A stretch of DNA of 64,000 nucleotides, from positions 63,286,069 to 63,350,068 of the forward strand of contig NC_060254.1 in assembly GCF_921293095.1 (NCBI RefSeq), written 5' to 3'. Made by a program: the position numbers and the translations under genes. A model generated the notes under the pieces. That model was not told the origin of the DNA. It searched no databases and saw only the letters and a program-made list of their open reading frames with translations. Each line of letters opens with the position of its first letter. The first letter of the stretch is position 1. This document shows positions 36,030-47,977 of the stretch, piece after piece. Origin of the DNA: Ischnura elegans. Lineage: Eukaryota > Arthropoda > Insecta > Odonata > Coenagrionidae.

Positions 36030-37542
36030 ATAATTTATAGATTTCATACATTGATATCATTGATACATAGTTTTGTTGCATGCTGCACGAATCAATGGGT
36101 TTGCGATTGATTATATTGCCCAACGATCTCAATCAATTAAAACACGTATCATGAGCGTAAAATTACAACTTTCCTACAATTAAAACTATTATTTTCTGTA
36201 TTTAGCTGTCGAGTAATATGAACTGGTAAGATTATTTTGGGTTCAACTTTCATAGCCCTGATGCTAGACCAGCATTTTCCATCAACATTATGGCTGCGAT
36301 TTACATGGGTGATATAGCTGACAAGATCTAGTTTTAGCCTGTAAATTTGCATCTGCATCTGGCGTCTGTGACATCTTAATAATATACAGGAATGGGTTTA
36401 TATTTAGAAAAGGAAAGTTAAACGCGTGCGCTAGGAATATGGCGGAAAAACGTTTCTCTGTAAGTGATGCTAATACATTTGATATCAGCTGCAGTGACAC
36501 TGGGGAAATTGTAACAACGAAATTTGAGAGGAACTTACGTTAATAATAACAAAATGAATATTTAATTTTGGGCGCATGAAATAGTAGGCGAACGATAATG
36601 CTAATTTTGCCTGTTTTGTAACTAAACTTATCGGTAAAGTAGGGAAGTAAATAGAGAAATATTTTTTGGATGAAAATCATGCCTTCGTGAATTTTCAATG
36701 ACAATGGACCGTAAATATGAGCGTTTTATCAGGTAAAATATCAATATGGTAGCCTTAATCTCAGTTAAGTTGCTATGATGGACAATCATGAATACTTCTT
36801 TATCTTAACATCTTTTTTTCTGGGGTTCCTACCTCATGAATTTAAAGGTCACTTCACTCTGCTCCAGATGGCGCCAGTGGAAGGTCTCGGCGTAACCTTC
36901 ACCTTGGAAATTGAGAGCGTAACAGATTTATCTTCCTCCAGATGGAGAGATATGGTTCACTTAAATTAATATATCCCATATTTGGCTACTTTAATCCTTC
37001 ATAAGATATTATTTTCGTGAGCATTAATTTTTTCTTCGTTTTACCTCCTTATTTAAAGTAAACCATGAAGGTGTCCTTACACCATCGATTCAACTTAGTA
37101 ACCTTAGGGTCACATTCATTTATTGGCAAGGAAATGTAGCTATTATGAAGCATTGGTATTCGGTTGATAAATTCCTAATTTCTTTGGGATAATGTTTTTT
37201 ATACCAACAGGTCCAAACTATGTTTACATCCAGTGAGTTTTTCACATGGTACTCCTAGTGTTAACGCTTGGGCGTATTTCTTATGTTTAGAAAAATATAT
37301 TCAGGATAACTAATGTGCGATAAAACTAGAGGCACTTTTTTTTATTTCACCGCAGTTTTTTACTTATTTGTGATAATCTTCCAAATCATTTGAAATTGAG
37401 AGCGTAGCATTGGCGGCGAAGGAAATGCAGTTGTCATGAAGACTTTGCTGTCGGTCAATTAATGCCTAACTCCGTGTGATAGTGTTATTATATATGTGTC
37501 TAAACAATGTTATTAAGTCAGTGAACATTTCATACGGTGGTT
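36030..37542. other. No gene seen
   Basis: AT-rich sequence. Open frames of up to 70 codons have no features. Confidence 0.4.
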
Positions 37543-37550
37543 CTAGTGTC

Positions 37551-37835
37551 CAGGGGCGCAGCTAAGAATTAAGGCCAGAGGGGGTTTTAGGCGCAAGTGA
37601 TACTTAGGGGTATGGGGGTATTGCATACTCGCCAGGGTAAGCAGGACTTGCGGGGGCCCTCCTCCAGAAAAATTTGAGAATAATGGTTCAAAATGGCGAT
37701 TTTTACGGCTTTCTGAGGTATATATGATTAATCATACTGATCCAATTAAGTGAAATGGATTAAACTTAAAAATTTCTCTGAGCTCTGGGGGGGGGGGGGG
37801 TTATATCCCCCAAACCCCCCCTCGCTGCGCCACTG
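37551..37835. mobile_element. hAT-like MITE with perfect 8-bp target duplication
   Basis: The 285-bp element begins CAGGGGCGCAGCTAAG and ends CTCGCTGCGCCACTG. It is flanked on both sides by CTAGTGTC (37543-37550 and 37836-37843). A 12-base G run lies near its right end. Confidence 0.9.
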
Positions 37836-38003
37836 CTAGTGTCAACTCTTATTACGTCTTTCTTATGTTTTGAAAAGGATCTGAGAATAATGTGAATATA
37901 TGTTGAAATTAAGAGAACCTAATTTTTGAATTTCACCGTATATACTGAAGTAGTTAAATAGTTCATGAAGGAAATTTAATAAATAATACTTAATTATTAT
38001 AAT

Positions 38004-38618
38004 TTTCGTCTGAAGATTTTCACAGCTTCTTTTATCTATGTTGGTGGTGGTTTTCGGGTATTGCTGTGTAGAAAACATTTTTACTCGACGTTTCACTCCT
38101 CCTACTCCCCTTCAATCTATGGGAGTGTATGAGGTTCCCTGCTGCTGCGGAAGAAGCTACGTGGGGCAGAGCAAGCGTTCAATCTCCCAAAGGCTTAAGG
38201 AGCACGAAACGGCGTTAAAATTACATCAGTGGGACGCATCAGCAGTTGCTGAACATTTTGCCTCCAGCCCTGGGCATAGAATAATGTTTGACGCTACACG
38301 GGTATTAGCGAAGACGGAAGAATACCATCCGCGTCTTATACGTGAATCCATCGAGATAGCGAAAAGACCTAATAACTTTAACAGGGAGGATGGGTATAAC
38401 CTCAGCCGTATATGGAGAGGGTTCCTAGCACAATATAATGACCAACGGCTATCGCCTAAAATTCAAATCCGGCACAACAATGGGTAGCGAAAAACATGTA
38501 TAAGCTCGGGACGAGAATAAATTCCTTCCATTATCTTGATAACGCTCCCAGTAGGAGGAGTGAAACGTCGAGTAAAAATGTTTTCTACACAGCAATAACC
38601 GAAAACCACCACCAACAT
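38004..38618 (+). mobile_element. Penelope-like retroelement, 5'-truncated, with inverted terminal repeats
   Basis: A 12-bp target duplication AATTATTATAAT brackets the insertion (37992-38003 and 38619-38630). Two 69-bp arms, 38038-38106 and 38550-38618, are near-perfect inverse copies carrying GTGAAACGTCGAG. A 34-bp unpaired extension sits at the left (38004-38037). Between the arms lies a GIY-YIG coding frame. An inverted terminal repeat at one end plus a short extension is the common form of truncated Penelope-like insertions. The reverse-transcriptase part is missing. Confidence 0.85.
38107..38487 (+). pseudogene. GIY-YIG endonuclease domain of a Penelope-like element
   Basis: The frame is open from 38038 to the stop at 38485-38487 (149 codons), but its first 23 codons fall inside the inverted arm, so real coding starts near 38107. 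Motifs are GVYEV (the GIY position), CCCG, then SYVGQ (the YIG position), an Arg-rich helix KRSISQRLKEH, AVAEHF, PGHRIMF, and LIRESIEIAKR with the metal-binding Glu. NREDGYNLSRIWRGFL closes the domain, as in Penelope-like proteins. In an intact element this endonuclease nicks the target for target-primed reverse transcription. Here it is undamaged but has no reverse transcriptase attached, so it cannot transpose alone. Confidence 0.85.
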
Positions 38619-38631
38619 AATTATTATAATA

Positions 38632-40403
38632 TTCCAAAATGTTTCGCATGATATTAGTGAATTGATGGTGAGTTTAGTTCAGGAATGGTATGTTCTGATT
38701 TTTATATATCACAGTTGAAATGACTTTGCTGCATCAGAATTTTCTATTTATTTAAAAATGGCATCAGAAAGGAAGATAAAAGACTTTTACCGTGGAAAAT
38801 AAAAGACGAATTTTTTTCGGTTTTCAAGCGTTTAATATCGTTCAAAATGAAATTTGATGTTACCTCAGTACAAATTTCGTCCTCGCCAAAAAGAAGTTCA
38901 TCCGGGTACGTTTAGCACTTTCACCAGTCGTGCGACGCGTGCGCGTGGCACGCTACATCAATTAATTTCACCGTTTGGCGGAACCGCCTCCCTTGTCATC
39001 TCCGATTTTTTTCTTCTTTCCGAGAGCTCGATTGGGATGCTTTGGCGTTTTCACCAACTCGACTTTCTTTCGCGTCCAAAAAGGTAGTCTCTTTTCATTT
39101 CTTCTGGAGCACCTGATTTTGGCTCCCCGCCACAGAAAAACTGTTATCCACAATCCCGTGACGAAAAAAGTCCGGAACACTCTTCCTACGCCGTCGATTT
39201 TCATCGCTAGGATAGGAATGGAAGAAAATGGGATAGAAGATGACGATCTAGATGCTTAGAAGTTGGAATGAAATGGAGAGTGAAACTCTGCTTTAAGTGG
39301 TGAGTCGAGATCCACAAACAAGGTTTGTTAGCGGGACGATCCTAGCATTTAGCGTCTTTGTCACGCACATTCAATTGCATTGGAGAGGGATTGAAAACCG
39401 GAGAGAGAGATGGCTAGAATATTTTGTGGACGACATGTGTGAAAGAATGTTCAAAATAAAACCAAGAATTTTCATTGATTGTTCACTCATCATTTTACTT
39501 TATAAGAATAATTTGTGAAATTTTCCCTACTCATCAAGTTGCTCAGGCATGTAGCTACACGGGAAAAACAGATATCGGAACAAGCGGAATATAATTAGGC
39601 TCACGCTTTCAGGCGATGTTGTATAATTAGGCTTGCTCTGACTGTTTATGAGTATGCGATTTCTGATTTTATGAAACCCTGGATGTCAATAACAAACAAT
39701 AAATATCACTATAGACCACTTTTGATTGGGATAAAAAATACTTCAGCTACATGAGAAAGAATGAATTTTTAAGCAGCGCAATATCATTGGCGCGACTTAT
39801 TTTAGGTCACTATATCATCAGATATTCAGAAACGATCGAATTAAATAGTCCGAAATTGAATTGTTTTTTTTTACTTTCTTCTATCTTAAGTTAATGATGT
39901 GGTGACCGAAAAAATTAGTAGCGCCAACATTTGTGTTTGTGGAGCTTAAAAATTCATTGATTTATTATAATATACATGGGGCCACGCTGGGCGTGAATTA
40001 GTTGGAGTTATACTTCCGCTGTGCCCATTTCCTTGTTTGGGATCTCAGATGATCGAAGGTTCACTGCATTTCCTTCTCAGCACTTCCGCACGGTTGAAGT
40101 TATCGGAGAGTCTTCGAGGCAGGCACACGATAGCGCGACCACTAACTGACGCATACGGCCGGTTTTCAAGTCGGGCCAATTGGAAAGACACGCACATAGC
40201 AAAATGCGACTCGTTGGTCAAAACTTGCTCGTGCGACCGAAATTTTTGATTTTGTCCGTCCCTGGTGAACTTTTAATAACCACTGAATTCAATGCAATGG
40301 AAAAACGATAACCTTATATGGGATCAGCAGAAGCCAGATCAAGACCTCCCAATTCCACCCAGTTCAATGTGGAATTTGAATGTGGGGATAGTGCCCTTGT
40401 AAA
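38632..40403. other. No supported gene
   Basis: AT-rich, with slightly GC-richer patches near 38940-39200 and 40040-40240. Open frames of 70-94 codons there match nothing I know. Confidence 0.35.
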
Positions 40404-40409
40404 TTTATT
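40404..40409 (-). terminator. Candidate polyadenylation signal of cuticle gene 2
   Basis: The reverse complement reads AATAAA, 510 bp after the stop codon. It is the nearest canonical hexamer downstream. A non-canonical signal closer to the stop is possible. Confidence 0.35.
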
Positions 40410-40918
40410 GAAATACCGTATATTCCCAATGTTTAATAATGCAAATTGCTAGCCAATCTAAACTTTTTGGGTTGAGGTAAAAATTCAAAGTTTTTGGGAT
40501 TTCCCATTTAAATTCGAAAACAGGATTACACCAATGATGTTCAATATTTGGAAGTCCCTTCTAAGATAGCTAGATGCGTAATTTCTGGGCTTCAATCGTG
40601 GATCGTCATTCTATTGTATTAGGTCCAGTGGTAAAAGAACACATTGTCTCGGCGCGTCGCGCACTGCCTACGACATCACTGCGACTCTGCCAATCCTAAT
40701 GGTTTTAGCGGCCGTGGACGAAGGGATTGTTGCATCAGTCAGTAGCGTTCGCGCTAATGCGCACCTGCCCTGACACGATATCATTCCCCTTCCACACTCA
40801 ACACACAAACACGCCAACAGTCTCCGATTATGGACAGGATCAGAATCTCTCTCCCCACCACTATGTATCTTGAATCCTCTCCTTCTCCCTATCTGTCTCC
40901 AATAACGCCTTCGCCACT

Positions 40919-41524
40919 TCACCGCTCCTCCTCCTTCGCCTCATCCTCCTTGGCCTTCTCGCCTGCGTCCGCCGCCGTCTCTTTTGGCGCCTCCTGGGCC
41001 TTAGCCTCGCCGGGGAGCGCGGGGGCGTGGAACGCGGGCCCGAAGAAGTACCCCGGGTGTGCGAACGGATGGTGGATGAACGGAGTGGGGTCCGGGAGCG
41101 GGAAGGCGTACGGATGGTAGAGTGAATAGAAGGGCAGCGTGGTGGCAACCACCGTGGGCGCGGAGGAGCTGTTGGTGACGGTCGCACCCGGGAAGTTGAC
41201 CGCGACGTGGGTGATGGGCAGGGCGGGAGGGACGGGAAGGTGCGGCGGTGCGGGCGTGGATGCAGCGGGTGCGGAGTCGGCGTCGCCGGGTGCCTCGGTG
41301 GAGGCGGCGGCTGAAGAGTCCTTGCCCTCGGCGGCCTTGCCCGCGTTGTGGAAGATGGGGTGGTCTAAGGGCAGGGAGTAGGCGGCGCTGGGGAGCAGGT
41401 TGCCGTCCGACCGCACTATGATGTTGTAGACCCTTGGGGTGCGCAGGAGAGGGAGCGGGTGGGCGAAGAAGCCCGCCTGGGCGACACCCGCCACCAGGGC
41501 GGCGAAGAGAATTGCAGCGCAGGC
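40919..41524 (-). CDS. Cuticle gene 2, exon 2: secreted Ala/Pro-rich protein with charged tail
   Basis: The acceptor CATTTAG ends at 41525 on the minus strand and the exon starts at 41524 with Ala-Cys-Ala-Ala. With exon 1 the product is 203 aa and opens MKACAAILFAALVAGVAQA, a signal peptide cleaved before Gly-20. The mature part has FFAHPLPLLRTPRVYNI, then a Ser/Ala/Pro-rich linker (STEAPGDADSAPAAS). Next come LPITHVAVNFPGATV, a His/Pro/Phe-rich block (YHPYAFPLPDPTPFIHHPFA), and a Lys/Glu tail ending EAKEEER before TGA. This looks like a low-complexity cuticular or other secreted structural protein. I see no Rebers-Riddiford chitin-binding motif. GC-rich codon use and the Met-Lys first exon make it a likely relative of the 26-kb gene, though the mature sequences are not closely alike. 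Function is inferred only from this pattern. Confidence 0.8.
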   Translation of the reverse strand, partial: ACAAILFAALVAGVAQAGFFAHPLPLLRTPRVYNIIVRSDGNLLPSAAYSLPLDHPIFHNAGKAAEGKDSSAAASTEAPGDADSAPAASTPAPPHLPVPPALPITHVAVNFPGATVTNSSSAPTVVATTLPFYSLYHPYAFPLPDPTPFIHHPFAHPGYFFGPAFHAPALPGEAKAQEAPKETAADAGEKAKEDEAKEEER

Positions 41525-42099
41525 CTAAATGGGGGAAAATAAGAGATGCCATTGTTACCAACATATCAGAGAGTCTTAGGGTGCTAAGTCTAGCGGCTGG
41601 ACGTTTTGGTTTTTATCGAAGGGTCCTAGGTACTAATCCTGGGGGAAGCCTTTTGGTGTCCCAAACCACATACAAATGTGCAGGTATTTGGGATTATCTC
41701 GAAATCGAAGGTGGCCAAAGCGTAGTTTCACGGTACATTAACAGGTGCGAGTTAATGTGTGAATGCATGAACGATTGTGTCGGACCGGAACGGAATATGT
41801 ACGAATGTATAAACCGAATCAGAACAGGTTCAATTTTCCGTTCATGCGTTCGCACAAGTTGGGTTGTTACACGGTGCATTTTCGTGATCATTCACGCGTT
41901 AACACATTTAGACATTATCTCGTGCGTGTTAATGTATCATGTAACAAGGCCTTATGGGAAAACAATTTTCCCCCCATGAGTGAGTGGGATTTACACACCA
42001 GAGATAAGTCTGGTTTGGGCTAATTCTCACCTACGAAAAAATAGCTTAAATCTGGACGGAGAATTTGGGAAGCACATCAGATTTGGAAGGAGATTTGGG

Positions 42100-42350
42100 T
42101 AACACATGAGAAGGTTTGAGGGGAGCTCGTTAGCCTTGGCCTCTGACGTATGAGTTCCTAGATCAAATCCCGGTTCAGGCCTTCTGACATCCCCGATCAT
42201 GTGAAGTCGAGATGCTCGGTCGCTTAGGGAAAAGAACTGACCCCCTAACCCTGAATGTGTGCAGTCGTTCGCCCGCGTGTTGGGGTGAGCTCTACCCTCA
42301 GTTATTCTGGCCAGAACTAGGGCGGAAATACAAGAGTGGAAATTGAGTGA
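42100..42350 (+). repeat. Possible tRNA-derived SINE
   Basis: AGCTCGTTAGCCTTGGCCTC resembles an A box region and GATCAAATCCCGGTTC a B box. A unique body ends near GCGGAAATACAAGAGTGG. Only one copy is visible here, so a family cannot be confirmed from this window. Confidence 0.4.
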
Positions 42351-42458
42351 GTGAGGGGATTTATTTCAAGACTATTTCTAGTTTTTATTCGGTGAAAAAC
42401 AATGTGCAGTGACCAAGAAAACTTATAAATAATTTTAAAATTTTAATAATTTCTTTTT

Positions 42459-42735
42459 ATGAATACTGAATGGAAGGGTACGGTTAACCATGGTAAGGAA
42501 AATGGTTAACAATGTTCGACTGTTTCAGGACTTTTTTCAGAGCAAGACCTTTTGAGAGAAATTCTGGATGGTGCTTATAAAGAAATCAGGCTGCAAAAAC
42601 TATTAGACTTTAAACTTTTTACACGAGAAAACCTTATTATTGTTACATGAAGTATGAATTCTTAAATATTGGCCTTTTTCAATGAAAAGAATTCTATTAC
42701 TTACTGTTAAATTTTTATGTAAAATAACTTGAAAT
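42459..42735 (+). repeat. Direct repeat, copy 1
   Basis: It shares ATGAATACTGAATGGAAGGG, TTAACCATGGTAAGGAAAAT, GAGAAATTCTGGATGGTGCT and TTACTGTTAAATTTTTATGT with copy 2 at 43765-44129. Copy 1 lacks an internal stretch of about 85 bp present in copy 2. Confidence 0.85.
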
Positions 42736-43559
42736 TCGTTCAAAATTACTCGGGCAACTCAGGGATTTTTTTTCTTTTTCTGGAAAACCTTAGCAGTTTT
42801 AATGGTATCAAAATTACTCTAGTTTAAACAGCACCCATGCAATACTTCCTTTTGAATTGATTTAATACAATGCCTAAGTGTTATGACTGACGAAATGTTG
42901 TAACTTCGGAGTTTGGGACAGACGGATGTAGGGTTAATGGGGTGAAAGAGAGAAAGAATCAGACTAAGGTCTAATGAGATCGAAAATTAGTATACAGTTA
43001 TCTGGATTCTTTATTTCGCTCCTAAATCATAATTGCAAACGTGCCATATTAATAGATCTTTCATAAAAATTCCGAAAATGCATTTTCCTGAATGATAATT
43101 ACTCATTAATTAATAATAGTGTTTTAAATTTAGGAATAATTGCTGTCACTTAATCGGCGGAGATAATTCATCGATTTATGAAAAATGCGCAGCTGTCCAA
43201 ATTTAAATAATAATAATTCATTACTCGAACGATGATAATTATATGAATTGATTGAAACGGTTTATGGAGTGCTTTTATGTAGTTAAACATAACTAAATTC
43301 CTCCAATGCTGTGCCGACATTTATTTTAAATGGAGATCAATAGCTTTCTTTATCAAGAAGAATATGGAAAGGATGGATTCTTGCCTTGGGATGGGACTCT
43401 AATGTAATTTTAAGTCAAAACTTTAGATGAATTTGTTCTTGATAATGCGCCGGGAAATTAGCTTTACAATGCCTCCAACCTCTCTTTCTTTGAGTTTATT
43501 GTGATCATTCGATAGTCACGCTGTCTTTGTTTCTCTTATTGCCACTTTTAATGTGTTTT

Positions 43560-43625
43560 GGCGGCGTTGTAGTTAAACGGGTGGGGCGTTGGACCGCCAG
43601 ACTTGAGTGCTGTTAGAGTCCTTCC
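43560..43625 (+). repeat. Degenerate tRNA-like fragment
   Basis: GTTGTAGTTAAACGGGTGG and GTTGGACCGCCAGAC resemble the D-arm and anticodon arm of a tRNA-like SINE head; the B-box position reads GTTAGAGTCC. It is too degraded to be a tRNA gene. Confidence 0.3.
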
Positions 43626-43764
43626 ATAATATTTCCGTACTTCAACATACATTAATGAAAGCCCTAAATTATCTAGGTATTTCATTTTCCAAAATTCAAT
43701 TTAACTAGTGGCTTAGATGAACTTTCGTCTTTAAAAGTCAGGCTCATTTAAATAATTTCGTTTA

Positions 43765-44129
43765 ATGAATACTGAATGGAAGGGTACGGTTAACCATGGT
43801 AAGGAAAATGGTTAACTATGTTCGACTGTTTCAGGACTTTTTTCAGAACAAGAACACGTAGATGGTTCAATCTAATCCGTAGCATAGGTACATGTAAACA
43901 AATCAGTGAGAACTAATGTAGATAAGATATTTTTTTTACCTTTTGTGAGAAATTCTGGATGGTGCTTATTATGAAATCAGGCTGCGAAAAATACTAGTAG
44001 ACTTTAACATTTGTACACGAGAAAACCTTATTCTTGTTACCTTAAGTATGAATTCTTAAATAGTGGCCTTTTCCAAAGAAAAGAATTCTACCTTTTACTG
44101 TTAAATTTTTATGTAAAATAATTTGAAAT
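43765..44129 (+). repeat. Direct repeat, copy 2
   Basis: The duplicate of 42459-42735, 1,306 bp downstream in the same orientation. It holds about 85 extra bases after TTTTTTCAGAACAAGA, so either copy 2 gained an insertion or copy 1 lost it. Confidence 0.85.
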
Positions 44130-45771
44130 GAGTACCGGTTTGGTAAAGGTTTACCAAATGTTATAGTTAACAAGTATGTGTCTACGTAAATTAAAAATAA
44201 TTTTGTGCCATAAATGGTATATTTCAGGAAAGAGAAAGTGCATTAACCCAAAACGATGATGAGCGATTAGCGATTAAAGATTAACTTGGGATGAAGTTTG
44301 AAAATGGTATAGAAAATTTACCTTGTTCTAAATTAAAATTATAAGTTCATTAACAGAGTAGCCATTGACCTTTACCCCCCCCCCAATTCAGCTTTTAGCT
44401 AATTATGGGATGAATTAAGAGTCTAATACTTAATATTTTATTTCTTGTTTCAGATGAGTTCTGTTTGATGTGATATTACCCCTTACTCGGCAAAAACAAA
44501 ATAGTCCCCGCACCAATGTAATGCTTGTATCTGGAAATTTTATAATTTTAAGCGAAAAGAATGAGCCTTTAATTAAATTTTCTAGCATTCTTTAGCGTAC
44601 CTTTATGAAAACAACAAATACTTATAAATTGCCAAAGTTTCCTCGATTTATTCAATCTCGATCTAATCCTGTGGAATTGTATTCGTAGTATGTGAACATT
44701 TTATGTCTAAATTCCTTTCACATTTAGAAGATACATAATTTTCCCCTTCGTCGATAGTGTGCCTCAAAGTTTTCTTGGATAAGAAAAAAAACTTATAATG
44801 AAATACTAGAAAGTTAATCATGAGTTAGTTAATTTTAGTGTGCCTCAAAATTACTTTAAATGAGCAGAATGTTTTTGGAGTACAAACGGTGCATGCTGGG
44901 ACCGCGCTCGAGTAAGAGTTAGAAATTGTTATTGTATATTTTCTGTGCATTTATCATATTTCCTAGGTGTGTCAATAACTTAATGCGCCTGTGAAATGTT
45001 TTTATATCTTTTTCTGCTTAGCATGGAATTCTTATTGATAAGGTAGCATTTTAACGCCCGTATTCGCTGTCGTAAATGTTGTTGCCAATCATTGAATAGT
45101 GCAGTCCATAAAGTAGTAATTTTAATTTGATTAGAAAAACGCTAAAATATTCAGGTTCTGTAATGCAAATAATTCGTCGCCTTCATATAGTTTCCGTTTG
45201 CGCATAACTCAACGTCTAAAAAGCCTAATCTTCTGTTTGCGTTTGATGAATTGATTTATGTATTCGAAATAAGTCTTTATTCATCACCAGTGAGGAACCT
45301 TGAATAGGTACATGAAGAGTTAGTATGTATAAGTAAATCATGCGATATGACACGTCGGGGTTACATTATCCGAACCGATAAAAAATGGCGTGGACAAAAA
45401 ATATTACTCAGCGATCGCGCATAACGGTAAACACCTTCACAAACTCCAATTCCGACACACTCCCTTTTCTTCCGGAATTCCCCCAAAGCCATTACGCCTA
45501 CTTCACTACTCTTATTAACTGCCCTCACCAACGTGATGCAGCCAACTCCACTTAGCCGATCCAGTTTCATTAAAAACATTATCTCCTGATGCAGTAAAAG
45601 CAAATAGAGACCTTGAGGATACTTGGCGTTCTGAGTGGATGCCTTGAGCGGCACGTAATGAGAATAGCTGAAGCGAGGTGGAGATGGATTAAAGTGTTTT
45701 CTATATTGAATTATACGGAGTATTATATTTAATTTAAAATTTTTATAGATAAAAATATTTTTAAATGATGT

Positions 45772-45970
45772 GCCGGCCTCAGTGGCGACGGGGTAAAGTC
45801 CTCGCGTGCCAAGCAAGAGGTCGCGGCTTCGAGTCCCGCCTGGTTAGGTTTCCCATATCCCGGGCATGGTTGTTAGTGTACGTGCAATTGTTAAATTTGT
45901 TGAATATCCCGAAGTAAAATGTCCTGTATTCGGTGGTTTTACAATAAAATAAATGAAAATAAAATAAATT
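45772..45970 (+). repeat. tRNA-derived SINE, copy 2 of the GCCGGCCTC family
   Basis: It matches the copy at 518-702 in the head (GCCGGCCTCRGTGGC), the B box (CTTCGAGTCCCGCCTGG), the body (GTGCAATTGTTAAATTTGTTG) and the AATAAAATAAAT tail. It is more mutated in the B box (GGCTTCGAGTCC). Confidence 0.8.
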
Positions 45971-46888
45971 GATTGGGCACATCCTCAGGCACAGATCGTC
46001 AAAGCGGCAGTGGCTAAACATTAGGGGATAAGCCTCAATGAATAATTAAAAGAGACTGATGTATGGCCACAATGACAGTTGGATTTGAATAGTAGAAATT
46101 ATTTGAAGGATGAAGCGAAAGACGGAGGAGAGCAATTAAAAGGAAGCAATGAAAAGACATTGAGCGAAGCGGAATATGATAAGGGGCGGTATGCAAACCG
46201 AGTTAACGAGGGTAAGCGAGTACACATGTACAATAGCGCTCAAGTTGGCTGCGTAGTAACAAAAAATGAGTACAATATTGAAACCCTAATTCCGGTTCTA
46301 TTTTAAAAAATAGAAAAAGTTAGTAATGGAATGATTTTAAATATTTAAAATCTAATTCCTTCTTTGGGTATTAAATGTAATCGGAATGAAATTTGTAATC
46401 GAAATGAACAGCATTAAAACGAACGCTAATGTCGCATTAGCCAATTATAATTATCACGTAATCTCGGATTTTGCCATTTCAATCTCACTCCCACGCGTCG
46501 GACACCACGAAATATTTGCATTAATTTGTTTGAAATTATTGAGCCAAACAGTTTTTTAAAATTTAAGAATTGCTCTCGTTTGGATTACACGGACACATCG
46601 TTTAGAATTTCCATCATTAACGCCTCCTCGATGCTGGTGGAAAAAACGAAATATGTGCTTCTATATCCAATATTATTTTTTTTACGAATCCTTTATTTCA
46701 ATTACATAAGCAGAAAGAGAATTGCTAATCCTTGCAGGTATTACGTGACATCTTTCTTTTTGGGTACAAAACTGGTTATATTCATGTTGCAAAAAAGTAA
46801 GTTAGTTAGTTTTAAGCATAGTGATCCTTGAAATCTGCACTTTAAAGAGCTATATATCGTGAAGGATGAATCATTGCCATATGATATA

Positions 46889-47100
46889 GATAAAGATAAA
46901 GATATTTATTTCACTGCCCCAAAATATTACAACATATGTCATACATTAACAGTGAAATTAGACACCCCTTAAGATGAGTCTTGATTAGGGGTTGCCATTA
47001 CATACAAATAAGGCAATGCTCGGCAGTACATTTTATATTAACTTTTAAACAAAAGTGGCTCTTCTATGAGTCCTACATAGAAACATTTGTCCATGTGCAT
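46889..47100 (-). repeat. Probable retroelement 3' end with short tandem tail
   Basis: On the minus strand a unique stretch ends in AATAAATATCTTTATCTTTA, a microsatellite-like tail typical of LINE and SINE 3' termini in insects. No coding remnant was recognised. Confidence 0.4.
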
Positions 47101-47820
47101 GTATACAACCTTGAAAACATACAAAATACGATTAGAATACAGTAATAGGAAAATTAACATGAAATGAAATTATAATAAATTTCGCTTCATTTCCGCCGAA
47201 ATTGCTAGCTCTCTGAATAGGACGCATCACTATAGCTCGTTCGCTCATATTTAGTTGTTTTGCCGTGACTTTGGAACTTATAATTCCAATTTGAAATTTT
47301 TAGAGCATTTAGAATAAGCTCTTACAATATCTTGCATCTAAAATATAAAAATAGCCCGAGAAAACACTGATTTAAAATTTATGTATTAAAAGTATAGTAA
47401 AATTGTGTCAAGAGTTTATTCCGTACACTATTAAAATTTCAAGATAACGGTGTAAGTTTTAAAAAAAGTGGTACGCTACGCCACGCAGACCGGTCGGGAG
47501 GGAATGCTGCGAAAGTAGGATCCACCAATATAACAATAGTGAATTCTCAAGTCGTCCTCTTTTACCCAATGCGCGTTTAAATGGGTTTACAAGCGTTACC
47601 AGGGGCATTGTTGACGGGCAAAGTGATCCGAATTTTACGCAGAATTAGGCTAAAATCAGGGCTGGTCAAAGAACTAAAAATTTCGCGGTCTGTGTTTGTC
47701 AATGTTAATGGAATTTTGGGATAACCCGTGTCATGACTTTAAAATGGCCTCCAAGACCTCGTCAGGGAAAATTATGGACTCAGAAATTGATGCTCAGTAA
47801 AGGCGACGCGATCATTTGCC

Positions 47821-47860
47821 CTGATAAGGTCTCCGGTATAGGGGAGGAAACGTTGGCCAT
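47821..47860 (+). ncRNA. Hammerhead-ribozyme-like motif, degraded
   Basis: CTGATAA (47821-47827) is followed by CTCC (47831-47834), a loop, GGAG (47843-47846) and GAAACG (47847-47852). The order is that of a hammerhead core: CUGAUGA, stem II, GAAA. The sixth core base is A instead of G, and stems I and III are not evident. Penelope-like terminal repeats carry such ribozymes. The match may be chance. Confidence 0.25.
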
Positions 47861-47977
47861 TTTAAAGACGCGGCTCACTCCCTAAATCCTATTATCGGGG
47901 CTGTTAATCAAAATTTGTATTCTTGATGATGTTATCTATCGAATGCATAGCTTTTCATTTTCATTCCTCGCAGTTGT

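Noticed and set aside
41001-41564. 187-codon minus-strand frame, Arg/His/Pro-rich
   Set aside because: It is an out-of-phase shadow of cuticle gene 2 exon 2; it has no signal peptide or splice logic.
41434-41979. 181-codon plus-strand frame
   Set aside because: It begins as the antisense of the cuticle exon and continues into intron sequence; no domain was found.
45361-45816. 151-codon minus-strand frame as a host exon
   Set aside because: It has no recognised domain, it runs into the SINE at its 5' end, and it lies inside the inferred intron of gene 2.
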